Part shown: positions 23,445 through 33,823 of the stretch, in pieces
Numbering within the stretch: the first letter of the stretch is position 1
Layout: each line of letters opens with the position of its first letter
Assembly (NCBI RefSeq): GCF_932276165.1
Contig: NC_064000.1
Span: 7,812,001-7,876,000, forward strand
Length of the DNA: 64,000 bases
DNA from: Plutella xylostella
Lineage: Eukaryota > Arthropoda > Insecta > Lepidoptera > Plutellidae
Direction of reading: 5' to 3'
Program-made: the position numbers and the translations under genes
The notes under the pieces: generated by a model
Told to the model about the DNA's origin: nothing
The model's database searches: none
Seen by the model: the letters and a program-made list of their open reading frames with translations, nothing else

Positions 23445-23568
23445 ATTAGCAATAAACAATGCTCAGCGTCGATCGCCTGTCAAATCTGACGTTACTTATA
23501 TGGATCTGACAGATGTTTGACAGGCGAGCGAAGCTGCTTAAATTGATTCTTAATTGCTAATGTGTCGG
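23445..23568. mobile_element. Palindromic MITE (CCGACACATTAGC family)
   Basis: Its core arms GTCGATCGCCTGTCAAATC and GACAGATGTTTGACAGGCGA face each other. It ends TTGCTAATGTGTCGG; the left terminus is eroded. Confidence 0.65.
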
Positions 23569-23574
23569 TACGTA

Positions 23575-23787
23575 GAGTGCCACAAACTTATCTGTTCCGG
23601 TGACAGCTCACGTAAATGTCTAATATGTCTTAATTCCATAAGATTTTAAGTATGCTTGTATTGTTAATTCGCTCTTGCGGTGTTAATAAACCCATCTAAT
23701 CTTTTACAACATACAATTCATTAGTAAGTAATGAGATATGGATCAATTTAGTTCGCTCTCACCGGAACAGATAAGTTTGTCGCACTG
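23575..23787. mobile_element. 213-bp MITE, TA target (mariner-type)
   Basis: Inverted ends AGTGCCACAAACTTATCTGT and the complement of CAGTGCGACAAACTTATC, flanked by TA on both sides. A second copy of exactly 213 bp lies at 31,206-31,418. The TA target fits Tc1/mariner-derived MITEs. Confidence 0.75.
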
Positions 23788-23972
23788 TACGGTAACTGGA
23801 AATGGTTTGTCTATGGGGAGCCAAATTTTTTTCAGGTGGGCAGTGGTAGAATAATTGAATTTATTACATAAAATATTATGGTAAAGGAGCTCAGTATCGT
23901 CACGAAAATACCGATCACGACTTTCAGTAAAGCAAGGATGTATGCCATGCGGGTCAGGCGGTCTATGGCGCC

Positions 23973-25372
23973 CACAGGGGTATAATCGTGACAGTTCTGA
24001 CATTGCGAAAAAGAGACGCTTAGCTACATTAAGCGTAAGAAAGAAACGTTAAGCTGTAAATGTTTTTTGTCCTTTTTGCTGAGGCGCCTGTTTACGTCAG
24101 TTCTCTGTGCCAAACAATGAAACAAATGAAAAATCTGTGCCAAACAAAGGCTGACAGTTACAACAAAAACAACAAAATTTTCTAAATGCTATTTATTTTT
24201 GATTTGCTAGTGATTTGTGGGTGTTTATTAAGTTTATTAGACTATTATCATCACTTAACGAGTGTGTGACATGGGTGGGTGGATTTTGTTCGGTTGTATA
24301 GAGCATATTGAACGAAAACACGATGGAATGATGGATGAGATATATTTTCACATGTAAGTAGATACTATCAAGTTTAACAAGCTTACATTCATCATAGTAC
24401 TATCTATTGGCTCGTTTTTAATATAAAACGATACTAATTTTAATACTGTAAGGTCTTTTAGTATCAGTTTTAAGTAAAAATTACGAGGTACCATATCATA
24501 ACAAATCACATGGTGTTGCAAGTTATTGAAAATTTATTTTACCCACAAATATTATAGTATGCAAAGAAAACACTAGAAATTGTAACGGACTCGGGTTGGG
24601 TTTACAAATGGGGCGCACGAATTCGGTTTTTGTGAAGATTGTATTTTGTAGAAGTCATTCTCCTCTTTCAAATGAGGTGCCTCTCATTGTGAGGAAACGT
24701 TCGTTTCGTTTTTTTCTTCTATGTGTGATTTCTTCTGTGTAATATAAAGTTTATTGTATTGATACGAAATACGTGTTTCCTTTAAAAAAACCCCATCACA
24801 TATTTGGCCCACGATTATAATGCTCATGCTCATCCATTTATCTCTGCTTCATAGGTTTCCGACAGAAAAAAAATATCAAGAAAATGGATAGACATTACCG
24901 GTCGCACAAAATTGGGAACCAAAGAAACATACAAAAATTGTGTTCGGCACATTTTGAAGAGGATTGTTTCGATTGGACGAAGACAATGAATCATACAATC
25001 AACTCAGTTTGTGTATATTAAACAATTATATTGAAATCAAATAAGTATGAGTAAAGTTTTTTTTCTTATATCGTCGGTTGACAGGAAAAACTCACTAAGG
25101 CAGATTTTTCAATATTCAGATAAATGTTATCTGGGTAATACAAACATTGAGAAACATTGAGACGCAACAGCATCAAAATTATTTCCCAGCAAAACTTTTA
25201 TCTGGCTATTGAAAAATTAGCCTTTAGTGTCTTTTTCCTATCAACCGACGATATACTCAAGTTTTGTTTTTGTTATTATGATAAGTTAAATTTCCCCATA
25301 TTTAGGTTTAATTTTTTTGTCGGCAACATCTATGGTTTGAGTGAGAAAGAGAATAGTGCACACGGCGATTGC
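23973..25372 (+). mobile_element. THAP-encoding transposon remnant, right inverted arm
   Basis: It starts CACAGGGGTATAATCG. The candidate first THAP exon is 24,271-24,353 (ATG, then a GTAAGT donor; reads MGGWILFGCIEHIERK). After a 500-bp intron ending CATAG, exon 2 starts at 24,855 with FPTEKN-like and KWIDI, an NWEP-like stretch, then CSAHFEEDCF in a shifted frame. This follows the THAP pattern C-x-C ... FP ... W ... P ... C-x2-H-F, but the first Cys is Trp and the frame breaks before the last Cys. It is a decayed coding copy. Confidence 0.7.
25071..25251. mobile_element. 181-bp MITE with TATA flanks
   Basis: Counterpart of the copy at 18,549. Ends TCGTCGGTTGACAGG and CCTATCAACCGACGA are inverted, with TATA at 25,067-25,070 and 25,252-25,255. 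Confidence 0.75.
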
Positions 25373-26934
25373 CAGTCTAGAGGTAGTAGGTCTATGATGG
25401 CGCCAGTCTAGCCGTCGCCATCTTGGAAATAGGTCATCGATAAGATAAACCTCACTTCAGTCACTACCATATTAACACTGGCAGGTTAAAATCAAAACCA
25501 TAGAATAATCTATAAAGAAAATATTTTTATAACAACTAAACGTGACATAAACGCAAACTTACGGATTTTCCATCGTTATTTCTGTACATTAATTTTATTA
25601 TTGATTAAATACAATAGTGGTGTCGGATAATTTTATAATAAACATTGTTAATTCCATAAATCATAAATGGATACCCCACCACACTATTACCACATTAACG
25701 ATGGTGTAACTAAACTCTAATCTATCTTCAAAGTAACCTCAAATTTCTTCCGGATTTGAAGCATCAAAGCCATGTTAACAGCATCCTAAAGGTTGCAACA
25801 TCTGAAACTGACTGCCAGCAATTTACTTATTAACCTAGTCTTTAACAGTTTTTTTATGTGACTACTCTACCAAGGGAATTATCTGTTCATGTACAATCGA
25901 GGATACATCACAATAAACAATATCCCGTGCGCAACTCGTCGTTTGAGTGTACTGAAAATGCAGGCAGGCTTCAAACGGTTCTAGGCTTTAAAGTACGACA
26001 CCGGTCGATTCCCCGATTGTACATTGACGGAACCAACCAATTAGTAGTGATGTTTTATGAACTGATTCTGGTAGGTACTCAGCGTACGCAAAGTTTGCTA
26101 TCAGGGTGTCCGAGAAGACAACGTCATGCCGTGGAGGGCTGATAGGTCAGCTCAGGAGTGACCAGAATAACGCAATATAACCTTATTAAAAAGTCGTCAG
26201 TTTTCGAGATATTGACACTTTTATAAAGGAAAATGGCTAGATCTCAACCGCTTTATGTAAATTAGCGGCCACTAACCAAAACTATTTCAATTCATTGATA
26301 ATAAACGGCGGAGTAATCGGTGAACATACCTACATAAAAAAAAGATCCCGACGAATTGAGAACCGCCTCCTTTTTTGAAGTCGGTTAAATTAAAATGATT
26401 AATAACAGGGAAAATATTTAAAAATCTAAATCATCGGGTCCCCGCAATATAGGGCCTGCATAGTGTGTACCCAGCTTTAGGTGGAATAGTCGCCTGTCAA
26501 ACCTCTGTAAGTTAGTACAAAATGTATTTAAAATTTGATTTAAAATACATTTAGCGTTTGGTAAAAGTAAGTGTTAGGTTCAGAATCGGGATACGGAACG
26601 AGCCAGCATCAGTCCACGCTGCGTTGCGCGGGCGCAGTTTTTATTACAACAACGCACGGGTCAACGACCCCGCGATGCACACAACTAGATAACACTTTCT
26701 CTGCTGCACTGTACGCAATGAACTGGCCTTCTGCTTAATAAGCTATTGTGTTGCCTGGTTCAAGTTTAAGAACTTAGTAGATAAGATTGTCTCATTTATC
26801 GTAGCACAGGTTGGAAAATAAAAATTTTGCGTAAATTTTACACAATAAGTATATGAATTATAATAAAATATACATACCTAGGAGATGCCTTTACATTAAA
26901 CTTATTTCTTAATTTCTATTTGATTACAGTATTT
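25373..26934. other. Intergenic DNA with a CCGACTTC-type repeat
   Basis: No gene is supported. A reverse copy of the dispersed repeat (AACCGACTTCAAAAAAGGAG on the minus strand, then ATGTTCACCGATTACTCCG) occupies about 26,290-26,395. Open frames at 25,858-26,142 resemble nothing I know. Confidence 0.5.
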
Positions 26935-27638
26935 GAAGTGGTTCTTTTCTGCCCCCGTATTATGTAACTCCGAGTGGGGTGGGTTGGTATAAAATGGCTG
27001 TCAACTTACTGCCAGTTTCTATAACTCTATCTATCTATAACTGGTAGTTACTTTCATACGATTTTGACAGATTGTTACTTTTGATTATGTCAAAATCGTA
27101 TGAAAGTAACTACCAGTTATGGATAGATAGAGATATAGAAACTGGCTGTTAGAGCATTATTAATTAATAACTTTTTACTGACTTATCTGATTTCACAAAC
27201 GTCTATGTTGAATGTAAGGATATATGTATTGTTAGGCTTCTTGCATTTTTCTCTCACTAAGATTTTTGGTGTTTTCGGTTAATAAGTCTCTAAGTTGATA
27301 CCAATTATCACCGGTTGCTAACTCTCAAAAAGTTACAAAATACGGGGGCTGGACGCTTCCGTGCTTCGGACGGCACGTTAAGCCGTGGGTCCCTGATTGC
27401 TGCTTCGGCAGCAATCGTTAAGCCTAGTCAGAGGCCTTCTGGCAGCTTGAAGACATCTGACAGTCGGGTTGCCTTACCCGACAACTGTCTTAGCACAAGC
27501 TTGCTTGTGTTGGGGTCCGCCAACCCGCACTAGGCCAGCGTGGTGGACTAGGCCTAAAACCCTTCCTTCATTGGAAGGAGACCCGTGCCCCAGCAGTGGG
27601 GACGTGATGGGCCGTGATGATGATGATGACAGTATGAG
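26935..27638 (+). mobile_element. Retroelement 3' end, split by a MITE
   Basis: The same repeat as 13,945-14,262. GAAGTGGTTCTTTTCTG (to 26,951) continues after the inserted MITE with CTGGACGCTTCCGTGCTTC (27,349 on), through the TTGGAAGGAGACCCGTG block to a (GATGAT) tail at about 27,638. Confidence 0.75.
26952..27348. mobile_element. 397-bp MITE with internal hairpin, CTG TSD
   Basis: The ends CCCCCGTATTATGTAACT and AGTTACAAAATACGGGGG are inverted; CTG is duplicated at 26,949-26,951 and 27,349-27,351. The interior holds a near-perfect hairpin of about 60-bp arms (CTGGTAGTTACTTTCATACG and complement). A 3-bp CWG duplication is one option reported for Harbinger elements, but the superfamily is not settled. 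Confidence 0.8.
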
Positions 27639-28149
27639 TAATTGAGTATTTACCCAAACGGTTTATTATCCTGTGCAAGAAAGACTACCAAGCATCGCAA
27701 TCGCAACGCAAAACGGTCAAGGGCAAATCCGCCTTTATGTCCTGGCGTCTACCGTTAAAACTCTGTGCTGTGCCAAAACTCGTCTTTATTTATGCACAAA
27801 GACTCCAAACATTATTTCGCATTTACAAACGCTTCCTTGTCATACCATTCTTCATTTAATACCGTAGAATGCAAGGGTTATTCTCGTATGGCTGCTGCGG
27901 ATGTTTTGGTTGTAACTTGACGAATGTCTTTCAGTCCGTTCCGTGCTGCCTTGGTGCCTTAGATTAACAATATACCAACGAGATGGTGCATCACATACAA
28001 AAGCAAAGCAAAAAATTGTCCACATTTTGTTTACTGTCCAACCGTTTTAAGTTCAACCTAATGACAACCATTGATTCATTCATCATTTGTCACAAATCTT
28101 CTAACCGAACTTATTCAAAATAAGAGCTCAGTGGTAGAAGTGGGGTGTT

Positions 28150-28484
28150 TATTTATTTATTTGATACTTGATTGCACAAATATGAAATATAAGTGTACAA
28201 AAGGTGGACTTAACCTCCTGACACCTGGCGTGCTATGAGTAGGACATTGAAAAAATATATAATATCTAGTTTAAAAATACCTATATTAAAAGTTTTATGG
28301 AGTATCCCTGTTATTCCTTTAAAGTTTTATTAAGTACCTATCCCTTAAACAATTTGTTCTTTGACAAAGTAACAAAACAGTTCAGAAGTAATTTTTTTTT
28401 ATTTAATAACAGTGTTTAGTTACATTTATACCTCTCAGGGTCAGGAGGTTAATGCTAAAAGCATTTTCTACCAGCCAACCTACA
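28150..28484 (-). mobile_element. LINE 3'-end fragment inside the MITE
   Basis: A (TTTA)n tail followed by TTGATACTTGATTGCACAA and GGTGGACTTAA, then after an inner insertion AATGCTAAAAGCATTTTC. GGTGTT is duplicated at 28,144-28,149 and 28,485-28,490. Same family as 12,248. Confidence 0.7.
28214..28448. mobile_element. 235-bp piggyBac-like MITE, TTAA TSD
   Basis: The ends CCTCCTGAC and GTCAGGAGG are inverted and flanked exactly by TTAA (28,210-28,213 and 28,449-28,452). The TTAA target and CC-starting end are piggyBac hallmarks. It encodes nothing. Confidence 0.82.
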
Positions 28485-28750
28485 GGTGTTATTTGTCGGG
28501 ACGTTTCTTTTGCACTGACACTCCATCTAGTTCGTATTAACATATCGTTGCTTGGTGCAGAATTTTTGGCCTTCGTCCGACGCGTATGGATTGTGTCCAA
28601 AAGACAGTTCTGCAGTAGTATGCTATCCTGGTACCTAAGGGACGTGTTATTTTAAAGATGAAAGGATTGTGTGTGTGCAATATTTATTTAATAATGTGAC
28701 GACAGAAAATGAATTTTTGCTATGGATGGGAATATTTGTTCGGCCCTTCG

Positions 28751-28900
28751 GCCTGTCTGTACAATACAATACAATATAACTTTATTGAACAAAACACACA
28801 ACATACATTAAATAACAAAAGAAGTAAGCACAATAGGCGACCTTATCGCTAAAAGCGATCTCTTCCAGGCAACCTTTTGGTGAATGAGAGACTTATTGAG
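28751..28900 (-). mobile_element. LINE 3'-end fragment with (AATAC)n tail
   Basis: It starts with TACAATACAATACAATATAA, then CTTTATTGAACAAAAC, which read on the minus strand as a 3' UTR with tail. GCTAAAAGCGATCTCTTCC follows. The 5' end is truncated. Confidence 0.55.
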
Positions 28901-29126
28901 TAAAAGAGGAAGGTGTACACGCGTCACGTTGTGTTAACGCTGTCAAACAAAAAAAAATGCTAGTATAAAATGAGATTTCAGGGAACATTCATAGAGTAGA
29001 ATTTTAAACAAAGAATTTAAGGTTTTGACAGCATTAAAATTAGAATTTCCGCCTTCAGAATCGACATCATTGTTTTGTTAAGCTGTATCAAGCTACTCGG
29101 TTCGCTGTTCTGCGGGTTTACCACCA

Positions 29127-29251
29127 CCGAACATTAGCAATGTTAAGCAGCGTCGCTCGCTTATCAAATCTGACGTAATTTATATATGAACCTGACAGAT
29201 ATTTGACAGGCGAGCGTTGTTGCTTATGGATTGTTAGTTGCTAATGTGTCG
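29127..29251. mobile_element. Palindromic MITE (CCGACACATTAGC family)
   Basis: The core GTCGCTCGC...GACAGGCGAGCG arms match 23,445. Its right end, CTAATGTGTCG, was the target of the RTE fragment that follows. Confidence 0.65.
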
Positions 29252-29781
29252 ACGATACGTGGTGCTTCACCAAAGGGCTTATCCACAAGCTCAGAGTTGC
29301 TCAGCGTGCTATGGAAAGGGCTATGTTAGGCGTGTCCCTGCGAGATAGGATTCGTAATGAAGAAATCCGCAGGAGAACTAAAGTTACTGACATAGCCAAA
29401 AGGATTAGCACGCTGAAGTGGCAATGGGCTGGCCACGTAGCCCGCAGAGCCGACGACCGCTGGAGTAGAAAGGTTCTGGAGTGGAGACCCCGTGTCGGCA
29501 AACGGCGTGTCGGTCGCCCCCCAACCCGTTGGTCTGATGATCTGCGGAAGGTAGCGGGAAGCCGCTGGATGCAGATGGCGGGTGACCGTTTGGGGTGGCG
29601 ATCGTTAGGAGAGGCCTATAATAATAATAATAATAATAATATATCTTTATTTCAGGTGTAAAAAGCCCATATCATATCCTAATTACATTTACATTTATAA
29701 AATTAAAATTAAAAGATACAAAAGTAAATATCATTAAAGTGTCCTATGTCCAACAGTGGACTACAGAAGGCTGAGAGAGAG
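29252..29781 (+). pseudogene. 5'-truncated RTE LINE, with internal insertion and 9-bp TSD
   Basis: It carries the C-terminal part of the RTE ORF (MERAMLGVSLRDR, KWQWAGHVARR, RRVGRPPTRWSDDL), nearly identical to the minus-strand copy at 42,033. It is interrupted at 29,619 by another retroelement 3' end, then continues CCTATGTCCAACAGTGGACT to a (GA)n tail. AATGTGTCG flanks it at 29,243-29,251 and 29,782-29,790. Confidence 0.82.
29619..29738 (-). mobile_element. Retroelement 3' end inserted in the RTE copy
   Basis: A (AAT)n run then ATATCTTTATTTCAGGTG. On the minus strand this is a 3' end with an (ATT)n tail. CCTAT is duplicated around it (left 29,614-29,618, right near 29,742). Confidence 0.65.
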
Positions 29782-29790
29782 AATGTGTCG

Positions 29791-30629
29791 CTGGTGGTAC
29801 GGTAGCTGGCATTCCGAATATTTGACTTGTAACGTGCAGTAATGTGCTCATATCAAGACTGCAATAAGTAATAACATTTCTATGACTGTGCTAACTACTA
29901 AAACGTGAATTTAACCGCCTTCTTCTTCTTCTTCTTCCTAGCCTTTTCCTTATTTAGGGTCGGCTTTGTGCGTCATATCACGCCATTTTACCCTATCCTC
30001 TGTCATATCCTCATTCACCACACTCTCTCATATTTTCTTTCACACAAGTTTTTCTTGGTTTTCCTCTCTGAAATTTAACCGTCATAACTGGAAAAACTTA
30101 GACGAGCCACAAGACCTTTGGACATCATCGTTGTGGTTGATAAAAAAGTTACTTAGTAGTAGTACCTAAGTACTGTATATCCTGTTCAGTTGCAATGCTT
30201 ATCAAAAATGACATCACTAATAAATCTCGTAATCGTATCAAATGAACTTGAATTCAAATTAATTTATTCTCGGATTTACATGTAATAAATTGTATCTTAC
30301 AAACCGGATTATTCCAAATCCATACAAATGAGCATTTTAAAACCAGTAGCTAAAATAAATATCTTCAATCGTCATTACATACTATAATCCCACAACAAAT
30401 TCTTCCATCACTCCGAACATCGTCATTGTCACCAAGGAAATAAGGTCGAGATTTCTTGTGGTATCCGGTGGTATGTAACCTTGACCCTTACGACCCGGCA
30501 TTGTTCGTTCCCAGACGCGATGAGATGGCTAGGTGAGCTGAGTCTGTTCTACTAAACAAGTGTGGTTCAGTGGTGTGACAACCTCATTAGTCAACTAACG
30601 TTCACTGCTGGACGTCTCGCGAAGGCCAC
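29791..30629. other. Intergenic DNA, no gene seen
   Basis: A TTC-triplet microsatellite lies near 29,921-29,937. Nothing else is recognisable. Confidence 0.5.
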
Positions 30630-30782
30630 AGGATGTTGCAAAAAGGGTATACTAACCCGAAAAGGGGTGACTCAGGAGGTTATTTTTTACCAACTTTTGT
30701 TCTACGAGATTTGAGAATTCACTAATAAAATATTACCTTTTCCATAGAGACTTTACCCTTACCCTATTTGTAACACCCTGTA
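30630..30782. mobile_element. MITE, CAGGATGTTGCAAAAAGGG ends
   Basis: Inverted ends CAGGATGTTGCAAAAAGGGT and ACCCTATTTGTAACACCCTG; related to 16,264. Confidence 0.6.
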
Positions 30783-30869
30783 TACTAGGTTATTTGACTA
30801 TTTTTTCTATGGTCACATGATAAGTTTTACACAATGATAGTCGCAAATTTATCATAACTATATTATTGT

Positions 30870-30990
30870 TTATACGCGATATGGTTCGCAACCTATCACG
30901 TGAGTACAAATGTGCTGGGAAAAGTGGGTGGCTCGCTTGTGAGCCACCTCTGACTACCCCTCGGGGATTACAGTCGTGAATGCATATATG
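30870..30990. repeat. Dispersed repeat block
   Basis: GGTTCGCAACCTATCACGTG, AAAGTGGGTGGCTCGC and CCTCGGGGATTACAGTCGTG match the block at 14,975-15,080, probably a SINE-body fragment. Confidence 0.5.
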
Positions 30991-31205
30991 TATGTATGTA
31001 TACATGTAATGTTTATACGCAGCATCTAGACCCCCGAAGTCGTCAGCGCAATGATTATCAATAAATTAGCAGAACCGCGCCGTTTCGTTAGTCATAATAA
31101 TAACATAAGTCACAAAGCAGCATTGTTCTCGGGCCATGTCTTGAAGATTTACTTTTCAGACAGGAATTCGCATGCAGGTTAAAGAGTTGCAGTCGTTGCA
31201 GGGTA

Positions 31206-31418
31206 TAGTGCGACAAACTTATCTGTTCCGGTGAGAACGAATTAAATTGGTCCATATCTCGTTACTCACTAATAAATTATATATTGATATAGATTAGATG
31301 GATTTATTTAAACCGCAAGGGTAAATTACCATTACGGGAGAACTTAACATCCTAGAGAATGAAGAAATATTAGAAATTTACGTGAACTCTCACCGGAACA
31401 GATAAGTTTGTGGCACTG
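31206..31418. mobile_element. 213-bp MITE, TA target (mariner-type)
   Basis: Second copy of the 23,575 family: AGTGCGACAAACTTATCTGT at the left, its complement at the right, TA on both sides and the same total length. Confidence 0.75.
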
Positions 31419-31648
31419 TAATTCGTCATATGTATCTTTCTTTTAGATTGAACGTCTAGGGAAAGTTAATGTTTTATAGGGATTTGATTATAAGACCCCC
31501 ATTGTTTCAAACGGACTATGTATCAGAAGTACATATACATTACATATACCTACAGTGTACAGCATCGTGACTGACGATATAAGATTGTTGTAAAAATATA
31601 GAGTTGTTCTGTAGCAAAAATATGCGACCGACAAAGTAGCTACCTCAG

Positions 31649-32005
31649 ACTTAGATTAACGATATATGGACAAGATGACGTGTCACATACAAAAACACAG
31701 CAAACAAACTGTACGCATGTTGTTTACTATCAAACCGGTTTAAGTTCAACATAATGACAACCATTGAATCTTTTGACCGATCTAATTCAAAATAAGAGCT
31801 CAATGGTAGAAGTTTTTGATTTTCAAAGTTCTTTATTAATCATAAGCAAAATACATAAATATAAGACTAACTTATTTAAAAGGACCTTCTTTTACCAGAC
31901 TACCACGTCTACAAAAAGGTAGGTAGTGGTAGAAGTGGTGTGTTATTTGTCGCGACGTTTCTTTTGCACTGACACTCCATCTTGTTTGTATATCTTTAAT
32001 CTAAG
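31649..32005 (+). mobile_element. MITE of the CTTAGATTAA family with a nested LINE fragment
   Basis: The ends ACTTAGATTAACGATATA and TATATCTTTAATCTAAG are inverted. ACCTCAG flanks it at 31,642-31,648 and 32,006-32,012. A LINE 3' end (31,814-31,926, starting TTTTGATTTTCAAAG) is inserted within it and carries its own duplication TGGTAGAAGT at 31,804-31,813 and 31,927-31,936. Confidence 0.8.
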
Positions 32006-32012
32006 ACCTCAG

Positions 32013-33001
32013 TATTCTATGAACCAGTAAATTAAATGTATGAAGTTCCTGGTATTCAGTGCAGACAATAATCTCACAAGTTTTGCGAACTCAAAGAACA
32101 GTTGAGTTGTATTTTTAAAGATCTGAATCACTGTCTTGAGAAAGAAATACGAAATGCCTGAATTTTCCTAACTTTGGCTTTCTTGTCAACAGAATAATCA
32201 TAATCACCTCTATGACCAAAAAAATCTTATATATATATAGGTATATATTATTATTTATAAAATATGTATCTGTCCTTTAAAGGGCATGCAAAAGCAGAGG
32301 TTTATAACTAGGTATATTGCTGCACTATCGTTTACAAAACTAAATTTATAAATAAACTGCTTAGTTATTCTATCTAAAAATAGAACAGTATGAAGGACTT
32401 CGATGAAACTACAGTCTTGTGTAAAAACTAGTAAACTAAGGTAATATTAATTAGAATAATTCGATTTTTATTAAGTTCCATTCTTTTATGTCTTCATTTC
32501 TATGTAGGATTGGGCAGGAAAGCAGGATAGGGATTGAATTGGGAGGTCTGAAACATGAAAAAATATTGTGACTACGTAATTTTGACAATTAGAATGTAAT
32601 TTGAAATTCGCAATGCACTACATAATGTAGATAGAAGTAGCTGTAGGATCAAGTTAGTAAGCATATTAGCCACTATTAATATAAAATATAACCAGAATAA
32701 CCACCTACAAAAACAACCTTGTTAACGCTAGTAAAGCAATAACATTAATTAGTTAGTTTTGCGAGGCCGTTTTAACGATGCAAAGTAACTTTTACTACTC
32801 AAAGGCTATTTCCAAAATATTGTGCTAAAATGATACATATTTAATGAATTAAAAAACCTGTTTATTTACATTTAAAAATGTTTATTTTATTGCTAAACAG
32901 AGCATCTCGCGTCAACTGTGAGAAAAATGGCGGCCGTACAAATATTAACAGATCCGGATTGGATTAGCGGAATTTAGGCTATAAACTGGAATTATTTATC
33001 A
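32013..33001. other. AT-rich intergenic DNA, no gene seen
   Basis: A short TATA-type run lies near 32,232. No coding exon is supported. Confidence 0.5.
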
Positions 33002-33208
33002 CTTGCTGTTCCTGCGAGCTTCGCTTCGCCTTAAAAAGTTTTCCCGCGGGAATTCCGGGATAAAAAGTAGCCTATGTTCTTTCTCAGGGTCTACACCATC
33101 TGTATACCAAATTTTATTCAAATCTGTTGAGTAGTTTTGGCGTGAAAGAGTAACAGACAGACAGACAGACACAGTTACTTTCGCATTTATTATATTAGAT
33201 AGATAGGA
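33002..33208 (-). mobile_element. Helitron-like element (Lep1-type), diverged
   Basis: Same family as 11,377, but the 3' end reads CTTG on the plus strand instead of CTAG and the GACA run is shorter. Confidence 0.65.
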
Positions 33209-33823
33209 TTAACAAAAACAACGGTTGTTTCAACCTCAAAGGAAGAGATATCCTCTGTACCTCATCATTTTGTCTCAATTTTTTATATGTTCTCGTTTAT
33301 ACAGGGTAATGGTAAGGTGTAGTATTCCTTGAAATGGGCGACAAAGGAAGGCATTGAACCCTATAATTCCTTATCCAAAATTTTACTGTTTGTACATAAT
33401 AATAATATGCACGGTTTGTACTGGTGTAGGTTGGTTCCAACGACATAAGGGGCGGGCCTATTTACATTTTTCGGGCACACCCAGGACTCGGCACGTGGCG
33501 TATACTAGATCGCATCCAGTGGAGGCTTTGGCGTATGTCCAGTAGTTGACTCATATAGGCTTATGATAATGGGGACCCAAGGCTCGATAAACACTATTCG
33601 ATTCTAATAAAATAAAAAAATAGACTTCATTTTAAATTAGAATTACAGTCGATTTCTTTTCATCGGAACCGATAGTTTCCAATCTAATTGAGTTGTAACA
33701 GTGAAAGTATGGCACGGATCGATAACGTCTGTTGACTAAGCGCCAGCATGAAAATTTATAGTTTTCAAAACTGTATGCAAACGACCGTTTTTAATCCCCT
33801 ACGAAAAAGAGGGGTGTTATAAG
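33209..33823. other. Intergenic DNA with repeat fragments
   Basis: It contains a fragment related to the foldback at 1117 (near 33,300-33,390), an RTE-like tail (GATCGCATCCAGTGG near 33,510) and, at 33,790-33,823, the AATCCCCTACGAAAAAGAGG repeat that the next LINE split. Confidence 0.5.

Larger units (their letters stand above)
27958..28550 (+). mobile_element. MITE of the CTTAGATTAA family, twice interrupted, 8-bp TSD
   Basis: The left end CTTAGATTAACAATATA and right end AACATATCGTTG are loosely inverted. CTTGGTGC flanks at 27,950-27,957 and 28,551-28,558. It holds the TTGCACTGACACTCCATCT block. A LINE 3' fragment is inserted at 28,150, and that in turn holds a TTAA-flanked MITE. The 8-bp duplication points to a hAT- or P-type mobiliser. 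Confidence 0.8.

Noticed and set aside
18250..26395. One giant 8-kb transposon bounded by inverted CCGACTTC repeats
   Set aside because: The outer repeats are common dispersed elements, and the flanks next to the THAP arms are not symmetrical, so co-location is probably chance.
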